From assembly GCA_021234535.1 (NCBI GenBank), contig CM037845.1, forward strand, positions 13,288,643 to 13,352,642: a DNA stretch of 64,000 nt. Reading direction: 5' to 3'. This DNA is from Stichopus chloronotus (lineage: Eukaryota; Echinodermata; Holothuroidea; Aspidochirotida; Stichopodidae). Positions 25,879 to 36,959 of this stretch are shown here, in pieces (the first letter of the stretch is position 1; each line of letters starts with the position of its first letter). Position numbers and translations under genes: made by a program. The notes under the pieces are model-generated. The model was not told where the DNA came from. It saw only the letters and a program-made list of their open reading frames with translations, and searched no databases.

Positions 25879-28800
25879 CTGATAAACAAAAAGAATGTAA
25901 TTCACAGGGTTTCGTCAGATTGTTATTTCCCATAGTATACGAAATGTTTTTATCTTTGAATGGAGGTATTCAACTTGTCAAGTTCAAAAGTTTCTGGTGT
26001 CATTACGAAAAGACGATGTCATTAAAGACCTGTTTCAGAAAGTAATTAAAAATGATGAATTCTCTCTCAGACTACAGAATATGTTTCACATCATGAAAGT
26101 GAGGACAGAAAACATCGCCATATGAAACACGTTTACACCTTCAAAGGAATTGCAAGAGTTAACATTGTCATGATGTTTATTTCGTTAAGTTTACTCCTGA
26201 CATGGGCTGTAAGATTAGCGTACTTTGTTTTTGCAACTCGTGATCTGTAAACCCCTGTGGTACGCAAGATGGTGAGGTACTCAAAATAAAAATAAAATCA
26301 CGTACATTCGATTCAAAAGTAAGTTGGTCTTTTGCAGTGCAGAAAGCTACAGACTTTTCTTAGTGACCATGAGAAATCTTGAAATCATGAAAAAATGGTG
26401 GCAAAATGCAGCTATCTTTTTACTGTTTTGCATACACTATATTGTAATTAACCACATCCGATATGATACGAAACACTAAAGAGTCGCAATGTTAGTGAAC
26501 AAAATTTTTGAAGCACAATTATTGAAAATTTTACCTGAGAGGCGTAGGAAATATCTCGACTGTCAGGACATACACATTGGCGAAAGACGCAGCGATTGCA
26601 AATTTGCCGACCATAGCAACAGCTACCCGGATAGCACCACTTGCTGATTAGATAAAAAGAGGAAATTAAAACAAACACCTTTCACACACAGCTTTGTTTT
26701 CCATTCATTCCGAGGACCTCATTGTGCTTTCTTTTTTATTTTTCTTTCCTCAACCCTGACCTTAACAATAGACTGTCTATTGTTAATCTTGAAAAGGACC
26801 GGAGAAATCTATTGAATTTTACTACAGAGGACCTAAAATCTATTGTTTCGGTCCTCGATCCCACCCGAAAACAAGGCCACGCAGCACACACACACCACAC
26901 ACACGAAGCATAGCTATAAACTCAGCTTTGCACATCCGGTTGAATCTTTTATGATATTGTCTTTTTGTTATTATGCATTCATTTGACATTCATCGAATTG
27001 ACAATAGACGTTGTAGTCTTGACGTGACCTCACAATCAGAGTTCGATATACCTGGTGTAGCATCGCAAAAAATGCAACACACCCTCTTGGAATTGCGAGG
27101 TATATATACTTCTCGAGATTCGTAGCTGCCAAAAAAAAAAAAAAAAATACAACAGACGTGACGCAACAACAAAACACAAGTGGCTTTGTTAGAAATCATG
27201 TAGACAAAGGTTTCAGCGAAGTAAAGCGGGAATTTGAGTTGAAAATTTGTCCCTGAAAGTCAAATTCCTCGGAATATGTCATAGCCTAAAAATTGTGTGA
27301 GCCAATTTTTGCATAAATGAATATTTATATCCATTCCCATTGGTCTGTTTGACTTAAATTGATGGTGATTGACTGCATATGCTTTCTTGGAGAGTCTGAA
27401 GTTTGTAGGGCCAACAGAAATGTCCAGACAATTTGCATATTCAAATATCTGGAGGATGAGGGCCGAGTTCTCTTTCAGATTTTGTGACTGGTGATCTTTC
27501 CCTTACTTTCTCTTCCCTGAAACACTGCATGACAAAGTACAAAGGTAGACGACCAGGAGATAGCTAGTGTAACTCATATTCCAGCTTCAATGAATCGCGA
27601 AAGGACGAAAACGCAAACCAAAAGCTCGGATACCATTGCTTTACAGATTACAGAATGATTTTTTTTTTTGTAGTTCGTTTCGCCACAACAAATCATTTCG
27701 CTAATTCGAACCTTGCGCACAATATGATCTTCAAACACTTCAAACTTACGAGTTAGAATTGTCGCAAAGCATGACAATCCTGCGAGGATCATGAGTACAG
27801 CTGTTGAGATTCGTCGTCCGAATTTCCCCATCGTGAGTATACTGACAGTGTAGGCAGGGATCTCGACAGCGCCCGATATGCAAAACGCCACGTAGGCATT
27901 CACGCCGAGATCGGAAGTACCGAGAGATAGCCCGTAGTACAAGAAACTTTGCACAAACCTACCAAAGATCAGATATTCGAAATTTTAATCAATAATAATG
28001 GAATTGTAGAATAGAATTATATTGTTTCGTAGGACAATTGAGCCTAATCACACGATGTACCTCACTTCTAACACTTCTCCTAATCATCAACTTTCATTCG
28101 CCATATCATCAATGAAACCATTGAAAATTCCCACCCCCACCCTCCTACGCGATCGTCCGGGTTAAGAAAAAAAAAAACCATTCAGCATAGCGCCATCTTA
28201 ACATTTTTACCTCACCGCCTCTGAGGCTGTCCTGTTCATATGACGTTAGAAATGTTGGAATAAAGCTATTCTACTTATTAAGTGTTAACGTACCAGTTAT
28301 ACCAGAGGTTGATTAAATAAAGCAAGAGTGTGGGGCATCTAACGACGTCCAGTAAACTAGCTTGCTTTTCCTCTGTTTCGTCTTTACATTCCTGTGATAT
28401 TAAGAAAAAACGTCATTATCTTCAGGTGGTATCAATAGAAGCTATGTAAGTCATGTGGTAGAATATTCATAGATGTGCGTTCTAAACACCGGTTAATAGG
28501 AACCGATGGGAAGTGGCGAGAGCGTCTTACCAATTCCTATTGATGCACATGTTATGGTTCTTCATAACAGCCAATTCCCACATGATATCATACATGTTTA
28601 CGCCTTCTCGAGAGAAACATACACTAACCATTATGGTAAATCTGGAGTTTACGTCATGCCCTATTATGCATAAAGGGTCTTCTAGAGATATGAGTTTTGC
28701 ACATTATGTGTATTTTGTGAGGACCAGGTGCTTATATTTATATTCACACGCCAATGATGGGATATATTTCACCAATCTTAGATGGTGTTCGTCACGGTGT

Positions 28801-31800
28801 GGGTCCTCTTAGTAGTGCAACGCCTATGAGCTAGTCCCAGGTAAACTGCGTTACAAAGGTAAAGGGTACTCTTTACATGTGTACATATATTCTCACGTGA
28901 CAGCAATATTCTGTCATTCCTAGTAACGTATTTTAGCATTAAAGACACAGAATCGTCGACCCAGACAGATCCAATTCTTCCAACAATTTATTTCTAGTCT
29001 TTCTCATAGCCTGCCTAAAATTCCTCCACATGTGTCATCAAAACGATGGATCCCTGTTTATGCTGTGTAATATAAGTATCTTTCGAATTTGTTGTCAAGC
29101 AAAGAGCTGAACCATTTGAACATTTTGCTTCCCTCAGGCAAAAACGTAAATGGGAAGGATAAGTGTCTTGCTTTAAACATATTTTTTCAGCTGGAAACAT
29201 TGTGCAAATGGTCATGTAAGTGATATAAACTAAAGACCAACTGCATGGGCCCTGCATGAATTCCTGAACCCTGGACCTCCTGATAGGGGGCCTTTCTTCT
29301 CCGGGGACAGCTAGGCTAATCGTTACACAACTGTCCTCTATTCAGTTAGTTTAACTAACGAATATATCAAACTTGCATGATTACTTAATTAGAATGAATA
29401 ACGATAAATGGCATAACTCCTAGACGTTTCATCCAATGCCCTTTTTTTGTTAAACCATATTTAATGGCTGTCGCTATCACCCCTTGCAACGAAATTAATA
29501 ATTGGTTCAGGGTTACCACCTCAGTCGGTACACCGTATGTAGGACTCGTATCCTGAGGTCACTGAGTCAATCTGTTTTATGCGTCCATTTCTTTGCAAAT
29601 TTCAAAATTTATATTAAAAAAAGTCTACTTATCCATACTTTTAAATGATATTGATTTTTTTTTTTCAAGACTTGCAGTGAGGGTGGGTTTGTGGCAAATA
29701 GGTCTAGGGTTTATTTCAAGCTTTGCTTTTCTAAGATTTTTCCTCTGATTTTACTTACCGTTATCTTCGACATTATGTTTTGAGGTTTCGGTTTTCCGTT
29801 AACTTGAGCTATCTTGTTTATAATTCTCTCTGCTGCATGATAGCGTTTCTTTGTCAAAAGCCATCTCGGTGATTCAGTCAGCATTCTGAAAAAATATTAA
29901 CAATTGTGGTTGAAAAAGGTACATGTTTCCATTCACATTTCTGACAAGTTTGGCCGATTAGTGGTCATTATTTATGAGAAAACTTCGTATCCTCTACACT
30001 CGCACTGATGTGTTACATATGATCCAAATTTTCATGATATCTGGATCATGCAGTTAACCGAAAAGTAACATTTTTTGATTCCTAAGGAATGAACGGCAGA
30101 ATATGCTAACAGAATGCCATTCCTTAATGTGTGATTCACTATGGTGTTCCTATTACGGACAGCTATACGGAAAATACTTCTCTTAGGCTATTCCCCTGAA
30201 GTCGTAGAGGTGATATTGTGATTACTGGAAAGTTATACATTATGTAATATATATATGATATATATATAAATATTCTTTTATTATCATTTATTTTATATTT
30301 TATAATAATATAATATGTTTTATATATTATTGTTATTTACTATTTATATATACATATGAACGTAAATGCTGCGATCTCTCCTACAACTACATTCTATTCC
30401 CGTCACACCGTAGTCAACAGCATATGCACTTCGTGTAAAAATGGAATTCAAATAGACATTGTTGCTTTGAAATTAATTTAAGCAAGTTGAACAATGACGT
30501 TTTAAGCAAAACGCATGTCTTCCTCATTACAAACTTTACAAATAGCGCAAATAGTACCACATAGTACCCCGACCCCACCCCATCTTCTCACCCTGACCGC
30601 AGTTAACGACTAACACATACTCACAGGAAAGCCGGTAAAGTGATGAAGTATGGCATGGCGAATACAGCGAGTATAGCTCTCCAGTTGGGGAGAACGCGAG
30701 CTACTCCAGATAAAATAAAATATCCAATGGCAAAAAAATACCAAAGGGCGACTCCAACAAACACCCTTTGCTCAGGAACTACAATTTCAGTACCTTTGGA
30801 TAGAAATGACAAAAAGATAAAATAAATAAACAAATAAATAAATAAATGAAACAGCTATTAACAAATCATTTTTTTGTCTTCTATATACTATATTGTCTTT
30901 TTGATATGGTATGTTGTATATATGTTATATATGGTATGTTATATGGAAAAAATGAATATAGCGAAACAAGTCCGGGGTGACGATAATAACATTTTGCATG
31001 TCAAGTGCAACCATTCAATCATCTGTCACACCCACCCCGTGACTCCCCGCTCCATATCTCCCAAATTAGGCCTGACCAAATGACTTTCGTGGTTCTTACC
31101 TAAAACAAATGCCACCAAGATGGCTCCATAGGCAGACGCCCCCACCATAAACCTCAACAGACCAAAGAGGACGTAATTCGGCGAGAGTGTGCACAATAGA
31201 CCAAGTACACCGCAGCAAATGTTTGCTATGAGAAACGCGTAATACCTTCCGATCCTGTAATACATAATGTGATTTTAACATCATACTTTTTTTCTCTCAG
31301 AGACATTCGATAGACTGTAGTTACATAAAAGCACAGGAAATTCGGTCTTTTTAGATTCATTTTTTATTCAAGTGGGAAGTAACTACACCAGGAGTGGCGA
31401 AACTTTTTGAAGCGACAGCTCCATCACATTTGAAATTGTGGACGAATCGCATGTACAAAGGTTGAAAGTTCGAGCTGTTATAGCTCTCCTTATATATACC
31501 AAGTGGTATGGGTAGACGGCAAACGTTTGTCAACGTATTAGTCATGGCAAACTTGTATATAATTTCATATCCATGAATCCATTTCGTTGTATGTAACTTT
31601 GGTTAACTAGAATCAGACTCGGTGATTGAATATCGCTTGCAGTCCATCCCATAAATTAAGTACAAATTGTTATATTTGGGGTAATCAAAATATTACGACT
31701 CTATAGTATAGTGTACCGTGAATTGATTACTTACATCACGACAGTGACTTGTGCTTTATTTCAATACTCATGAACACTACCTTTGAACATTTCCGTCCGT

Positions 31801-34365
31801 TTGTAGGCACAAATTTAATAACCATAATGTCCGGCTTGCAGGTGAATATGTAATCTTTGCCATATCACAATTGCCTCACAGATACCTTAATTATCTTCTA
31901 ATCTTCCAAATGATAACACTGCCAAAGCTTCTCCTCAATTAGATAGATTTTTGGGACATCAATTAAAGGTGATAAGTGGTCTTATTCACGCCTCGTGCGA
32001 CTTCAATCTCTTCTTGAGTACTCTCTGCAAACGTATCTCGTTTACGGTATACCCTTTGCGCGCACTGGTGAGAATAAATGCTAACATGATTTGCAACACA
32101 CACGGTGTACCCGCTATTTCATTGTTATACTGTACATTCAGAGCCCTAGTCAAGATCTCAACTGTCAATTGGTAATGATTGAAGAGAGTCATCAAGAATA
32201 GACTGATGTCCCATGGGTTACTAATAAGAAGAACCAATCACCTTTAACCGGGCCTCACCTATCAGCCAAAGCTCCAAAGATGATGCATCCCGCTAAAAAA
32301 CCACCAAGATAAACCGATTGTAAGACACTTGGAATGACCGATTTATCGCAAACCAGCTGCCACTGTATGGACATAAGTACAAAAAATATTAATCCGTTCC
32401 TTGGAATAATCAGCATCACATTAAACATTAATTGTATTACTGAGATTCCCATCGGATATCTCTCAGTCCAAACGACTGAACCTCATAGTCTACTCTACTC
32501 CAACGTTATTGACCTTTGCCCATTTAGGGTAAACATCTGTTCAATTTCGTTGCAATCTTCATGCCGAAGAGATACATTGACACACCGGAAACTGCAATTG
32601 TCATTTTATCTCTTTGTGGTTCTTTTGTACAGGAGTCACAACATCAATGACAAATCCTTAAATTACAAGTTTATGCAAACGTCCATATAATGAAACTGCA
32701 TACCGACTACTGTCTTTAGAATTATTATTCAAAATGGGAGCATGCTAAGTTTGTTTTGCAACATCTACACTTTATAAACTGGTGAAGAGAGTTTTTGTGG
32801 CATATTTATATTGAGCCTGTAAATTTTGCTTAGCTTCAATGTCATGACAAATGTAACTTTCAGTGAAACGTATGGTATGTTCGGAAAGCTGCACAAAAGT
32901 GAGGGCGCTCTTTTTAACACATTTTAGGGTTCCTCTTAGAGTACCCTAACCAATTTACGTCAATTTTTCATGGAATCATGTCTACCTCTCTGTTAGTGTA
33001 ATATCCCTTCGGTTTATCGTTTTTCTTATTCAACGAGTGTGCATTTCAGTGTATACCGTACATCGCACGTACATGTGACCGAACCTTTCGTACGGTGTGA
33101 AACAAGAAAGAGTGAAGTCAAGTTTTTGGCACGAAACTATCACCGTCACTGTGTGAGCACGTCCGTTTCTGTAGGTTTAGTAGCTATGCCAACCCTAAAG
33201 GCCAACGCTACGTCTATACGTGGTTCATGGCGTTATGTTTTCCACACGGTGATGGTGTCTCTAGTGTCCCTTGAATGTTGAGAATGGAGTGAACTATATG
33301 CAGTTGGATATGAGTCGCATGCTTTACCTGCATGCCACTTGGGGTCACATTCAGAAGTGTCATTTGTCAAAATCTTTTTTCTTTTCATATTTCTCACTTG
33401 CAAGATGATTATCTCAGTGATGAACAACCCAATAAAAGAAAGTGGAAGAGGTAGGATAACACAACCTCACAAGATTGACCAATCTAAAATTAGTTCCCTC
33501 CTCAATCCCCATGCGAACGAAATTGAAAACAGGAAAGAAACAATGCGTTAGACAACATTGTCAAGGGCCAAAGACCTTAAAGCTCCGTGGCAAAAACTCC
33601 ATCAAAGGAACATCCCTACCCACCACCACCACCACCACCACTTACATCATCACCCCCATATCCCACCCCCGCCACCTGCAAAGAGTCCCAAACCATGTCA
33701 GTGGCAAACGTCACATCCTCACTGCTATCGATGTATCAAGCAGATCTGAGTTTTCCTAATGGTGATCTTTAACACAAAGAAATCAGAAGTTGCGACGTAT
33801 GAAATGACCTTTTCAATTAAGTGTAACCAGGGAGTTGCTTTTTGACTGTCCACTCTGGATCAACAGGTGTGTCAGTTGTAAACAATCGAACGGTATTTCT
33901 CGAAGATAAAAGCTCAACGGGGTGTAACATGCAGCCTAACGGCAGACTTACGTCCTCAGTGATGGTGCTCGGAAACAGACGGGTGTCGAAATGCCATCCG
34001 TCCGTACACTTGGTGACGTTCAGCCCCGTCAAATTGCCGCGATTCAAATAGGCTGATTCGAAGTCTATATCAGTGTAGTCGTACGTCATACAGCGGGGGT
34101 CTCTTTTATCCCCCTCGTCGAAGGTCGGCTGGGAGAGTGACCTCTTGACCTCCGCGCACTCCGACTGGGTCATGTTCCACTGCCGGCAGTCATCGTCTTC
34201 CCAACCGGCCACTTTACACCAGTGGTCGTTGGTTCCCGCGATGAACACCTGTACAAAAGCCATCAAAGCAGCTACCACTGTCACGAAACAGATCACTATG
34301 TACGTCCGTATTTGAAACCAGCCGAAGTTACCCGTCTGCAATAGTATTTCGTCAAACTTCGTCAT
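25644..34365 (-). CDS. slc22-like: SLC22-family transporter (OCTN / organic ion type), 9 coding exons
   Basis: Predicted 539-residue plasma-membrane major facilitator carrier. The coding exons, 5' to 3' on the minus strand, are 34365-33952, 32362-32259, 31254-31100, 30793-30625, 29885-29759, 28391-28294, 27958-27750, 26643-26535 and 25878-25644. Every intron is GT-AG and the phases join without a stop (total 1620 bp). Family marks: N-terminal MTKFDEILLQTGNFG; a large TM1-TM2 loop (about 44-140) with five Cys (50, 60, 70, 92, 120) and sequons at N64, N111 and N116; MFS motif GALADRIGRY (168-177); ESPRWL (285-290); VEIPAY (387-392) and GKFGRR (400-405); VEIFPTPLR (454-462); PETKGKPMPDTIEE (513-526). 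Arg474 in TM11 (AARIGG) is the position that is Asp in OCTs and Arg in OATs and OCTNs. With VEIPAY this points to OCTN/carnitine-like or anion transport rather than simple cation uptake. Substrate is inferred only. The length is normal for the family. The start is the first ATG in frame and fits the family N terminus. Confidence 0.93.
26535..26643 (-). CDS. slc22-like: SLC22-like exon 8
   Basis: Residues 426-462: SGAIRVAVAMVGKFAIAASF (TM10) and VLTVEIFPTPLR, the diagnostic EIFPT motif. The donor is CAG then GTAAAA, phase 2. Confidence 0.94.
27221..27590 (+). repeat. TTAA-type MITE, family D copy 5, in intron 7
   Basis: A 370-bp element starting GTAAAGCGGGAATTTGAGTT and ending ACTCATATTCCAGCTTCAA; both TTAA sites have one substitution. 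It sits in the intron between SLC22-like exons 7 and 8, antisense to the gene. Confidence 0.85.
27750..27958 (-). CDS. slc22-like: SLC22-like exon 7
   Basis: Residues 356-426: FVQSFLYYGLSL, TM8 with VEIPAY, the GKFGRR loop motif and TM9. The acceptor is GGTAG and the donor is CTC then GTAAGT, phase 1. Confidence 0.94.
28294..28391 (-). CDS. slc22-like: SLC22-like exon 6
   Basis: Residues 324-356: ECKDETEEKQASLLDVVRCP, an acidic linker, leading into TM7 (TLLLYLINLWYNW). The donor GTACGT splits the Trp356 codon. Confidence 0.9.
28939..29176 (+). repeat. TTAA-type MITE, family A copy 2, in intron 5
   Basis: About 238 bp bounded by TTAA, with the family core CCACATGTGTCATCAAAACG and ATGGATCCCTG. 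It is more diverged than the other copies and lies in the intron between SLC22-like exons 5 and 6. Confidence 0.75.
29759..29885 (-). CDS. slc22-like: SLC22-like exon 5
   Basis: Residues 281-323: MLTESPRWLLTKKRYHAAER, the conserved start of the large cytoplasmic loop, then a Lys/Asn-rich linker. The acceptor is TTTCAG and the donor is ACG then GTAAGT, phase 0. Confidence 0.93.
30625..30793 (-). CDS. slc22-like: SLC22-like exon 4
   Basis: Residues 225-281: the GTEIVVPEQR loop, then TM5 and TM6 (VALWYFFAIGYFI; ILAVFAMPYFITLPAFL). The donor is CCT then GTGAGT, phase 2. Confidence 0.92.
31100..31254 (-). CDS. slc22-like: SLC22-like exon 3
   Basis: Residues 173-225: IGRYYAFLIAN completes motif A, followed by TM3 and TM4 (FGLLRFMVGASAYG). 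The acceptor is TTACAG and the donor is TTAG then GTAAGA, phase 1. Confidence 0.93.
31963..32247 (+). repeat. TTAA-type MITE, family F copy 2, in intron 2
   Basis: A 285-bp element with ends TTAAAGGTGATAAG and ATCACCTTTAA, an 11-bp perfect terminal inverted repeat including TTAA. Its right end is 10 bp from the exon 2 splice donor (GT at 32258-32257). Confidence 0.85.
32259..32362 (-). CDS. slc22-like: SLC22-like exon 2
   Basis: Residues 139-173, WQLVCDKSVI to GALADR, covering TM2 and the start of the MFS A motif. The acceptor is ATACAG and the donor is AG then GTGAGG (phase 2). A TTAA MITE ends 10 bp inside the following intron. Confidence 0.93.
33952..34365 (-). CDS. slc22-like: SLC22-like exon 1 (start codon)
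   Basis: Residues 1-138: cytoplasmic N terminus, TM1 (about 22-43) and almost all of the glycosylated extracellular loop, ending in WHFDT and PSTITED. The donor is GAC then GTAAGT, phase 0. The open frame continues to 33817 past this donor, but joining here gives the family-typical TED-WQLVCD junction. Confidence 0.93.
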
Positions 34366-34599
34366 GATGAAGGCGGTGGACAAAATCTGTTAGAAAAAGG
34401 CATTATAATGGTTTTTAGGTTATCAGGGTATTGTAATCAGATTTGGGAGGGTTCCGTTTCTCCGTTTTCTTTTACATTTTCTCAGTCATTCACATTTACG
34501 GTTCCATGATGCAAAACCCTAAAGTTTGGTAGCCGACTATTTTCTTGCATTGAACTGAAATGAGACATTTTATACACATTTACATGGCACGCAAAGAAA

Positions 34600-34884
34600 G
34601 CAGCGTTCTAGTCACTGTTAAACCATCCACTCTCGCTAACTAACATGTGCAGAAACAATTTTATCTTCACTAAGCATAATGCATGAGATGGGGAAGATGC
34701 ATTCTTTGAATTTTGAAAATTTGGCTGAACAAATTGTTCTTGAGCTATAATTGAATTTCTATTTGCGACGAAGGAATAGAACGTTGCCCTCCCTAATTAT
34801 AAGTATCTTTTATTCTTTGTCCATAAATACTTGTTTTTAAAATATTATTATCTCAGAAAAACAAAACATCGTACTTCCCTTTAA
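34600..34884 (+). repeat. MITE family C copy 2
   Basis: Matches 222-567 through GTTAAACCATCCACTC, CATAATGCAT, GGGAAGATGCATTC and CTTCCCTTTAA. The right TTAA is present and the left end is unclear. It lies about 235 bp upstream of the SLC22-like start codon, so it could fall in the 5' UTR or promoter region. Confidence 0.55.
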
Positions 34885-36043
34885 CACTAGGCTGCACCCT
34901 AACTCACCTACGGTCTTGGGTGAATGCGTTGTAGTATACTGAGACCGATGCTAGGGTTTATTCTGTTTTTAATGTAGATCCAAGAAAACTTATATACGAT
35001 ATGTTAATGAACGGGTTACGTAAATACAACAATAAATGTGATATAGACTTACAGTGACGTAACGATTGTGAGAACGAACACATGAGCACACTGACTGACC
35101 ATGTGAGCATGACGTCATCTTTGCAGGTGCGGCTTTATGAGGTGACATGTAAGATTACGTAGATCGTTTACCATGCATTGGATGGCTTCCTATCGTCGAC
35201 TATTCCAACCGTTGTTTATGATTTGATTTCTCATTTGTAATTCTCAACCTTGCCCATCTCAAACTTTTTTTCAGATTTTTGTTTTTTTCAAACCGCTCTG
35301 TGTTCCACCAGTGGAATACATAAAGGCATATGGTGATCCAGCAGCCTATTTGAGGCCAAATTGTCGCACATATGGTTTGGATTTAAGGGTGCACGACATG
35401 TAAACAAACATCTTTCCTACGTTACCAGTAAAACGACAGAGGGGTCGAAACCCTACAAAATCCTGGGTGCTGTCGAATTCTAGTTTTGAGAAATGATTTT
35501 TTTTTATATATTTTTCACTAAAATGGGGTATGAGATGTTTGTACATTTGTACATGTCGTGTCACTTTGCCCCCGTATCAAAACAGTCCTCGCAGTAAATT
35601 CTCGGAAAGAAATGGCGTCTAACATGCGTTCATTAAATACACACGATAGGGATGGAAACTCCAAACTGTATATGCTGATATGAAAGGAGATAATAGCAAT
35701 TAAAGAGGGCTCACCATGTCTCAACATAAATCCACAAAGGTATGTTAAAGGTATGTTAACAACTAGGCCTATACTTCATTTCATTTCATTTATTTTTATT
35801 TTTTTTTTCAAAACAAAACATAGATACATGTGCAAGTAATACAAATAACAATACGAACGGAGTTATGAATGGAAGTGTTCGTAAAAAAAAAAAAAAAACC
35901 TTCTGGGCTTGAAAAACAAGGACACTCCCCTTGGGAACAAAGTTACACGCAATAATTAAAAAAACAGAAACAAAATCCCTTCCGTATACCCACCCCACCC
36001 CTCCTCCACTCCTACCGACATACAGTATCCCAGTCTGCAATAA
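34885..36043. other. Upstream flank of the SLC22-like gene
   Basis: No exon, clear core promoter or CpG-rich patch was recognised. An A run (35884-35899) occurs here. Confidence 0.4.
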
Positions 36044-36671
36044 TTAAAATGGAAATCAGGGTTTGACTGAGAAAATTCACCTTCAGTTGATTTTTCTTTC
36101 CAAACTGATTGTTCACCGAAATATAGAGACGTTGGGGAGGTGTTTGAAGGTAGAAGAAACGGTAATTATTGTGTTAATTACTGTTGAATAAGAACTCCTA
36201 TACCGGGTAGAAAACTAAACGTTCATGTACAAGACAAAACAGCCTTCTCTATACGATGACCAATCACAGCAGTAAGATTGAGATGACGTTATATGAATAA
36301 ACATAATCGAATGTTTACGGCTCCCATGCTGTTCGTGCATTGCGCAATGCTAAGTAAACAAGAGTTTAGTGATAGTTGATGATACATACAGCACACGTAG
36401 GCTACGTATGAAACTGTTCAGCCACACCTCCTCATACCTTGAAAAGGCGATAGTATTGAATATTCATATTTGATTCGATGAATATGGATGTTACAGGCTT
36501 TCGGAGTTCTTCACCGATTTTTTTTTTTTGCGAATTTGACTCGTTTCTCGAAATTGTCCACATGTTTTGAGATAATCTTGATCACATTTGTTAGTTGTAA
36601 CTCATTGTACGATACCGGTGGGGAACTGCAAGTGAAATAAATTGTGAAAATAAACCCTGATTTCCCTTTAA
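36044..36671 (+). repeat. TTAA-type MITE, family B copy 1
   Basis: A 628-bp element bounded by TTAA; the left end is TTAAAATGGAAATCAGGGTT and the right end is CCTGATTTCCCTTTAA. It is closely similar throughout to 49109-49735, with shared blocks such as GAGACGTTGGGGAGGTGTTT and TTTACGGCTCCCATGCTGTT. Confidence 0.88.
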
Positions 36672-36959
36672 CAAGTACTAACAAAATACTTTAGTAAACC
36701 TTTCCTCAGAGATGCAACTGACGGACTTAGCTGATATTTTTCGGGAAGTGTGTTCCAAGTCATAATTATAGGCCTAGATCTAAATTTGAGATATTTTTGT
36801 CAGACTAATTATCGACGAAAAGAGCATGAAGTTAGTTTAATTGTCTTGTGTGGATATTATATTTGTTTACGGTATAAAAAAAATTGTAGTAGTAACTTGT
36901 TCAAAAAGCGAAAGGTAAACGTAGCTACATACTCAAATTAACTGGATCATGGAACTTGA

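Noticed and set aside
29511..29580. tRNA-like stretch with A- and B-box-like motifs
   Set aside because: No acceptor or anticodon stem could be drawn.
33817..33951. Open frame continuing past exon 1
   Set aside because: Using the GTAAGT donor at 33951 joins STITED to WQLVCD as in SLC22 proteins; the extension lacks family similarity.
34366..34383. Extension of the SLC22-like N terminus upstream of 34365
   Set aside because: The extra codons would need a TTG start; the ATG at 34365 gives the family-typical FDEIL N terminus.
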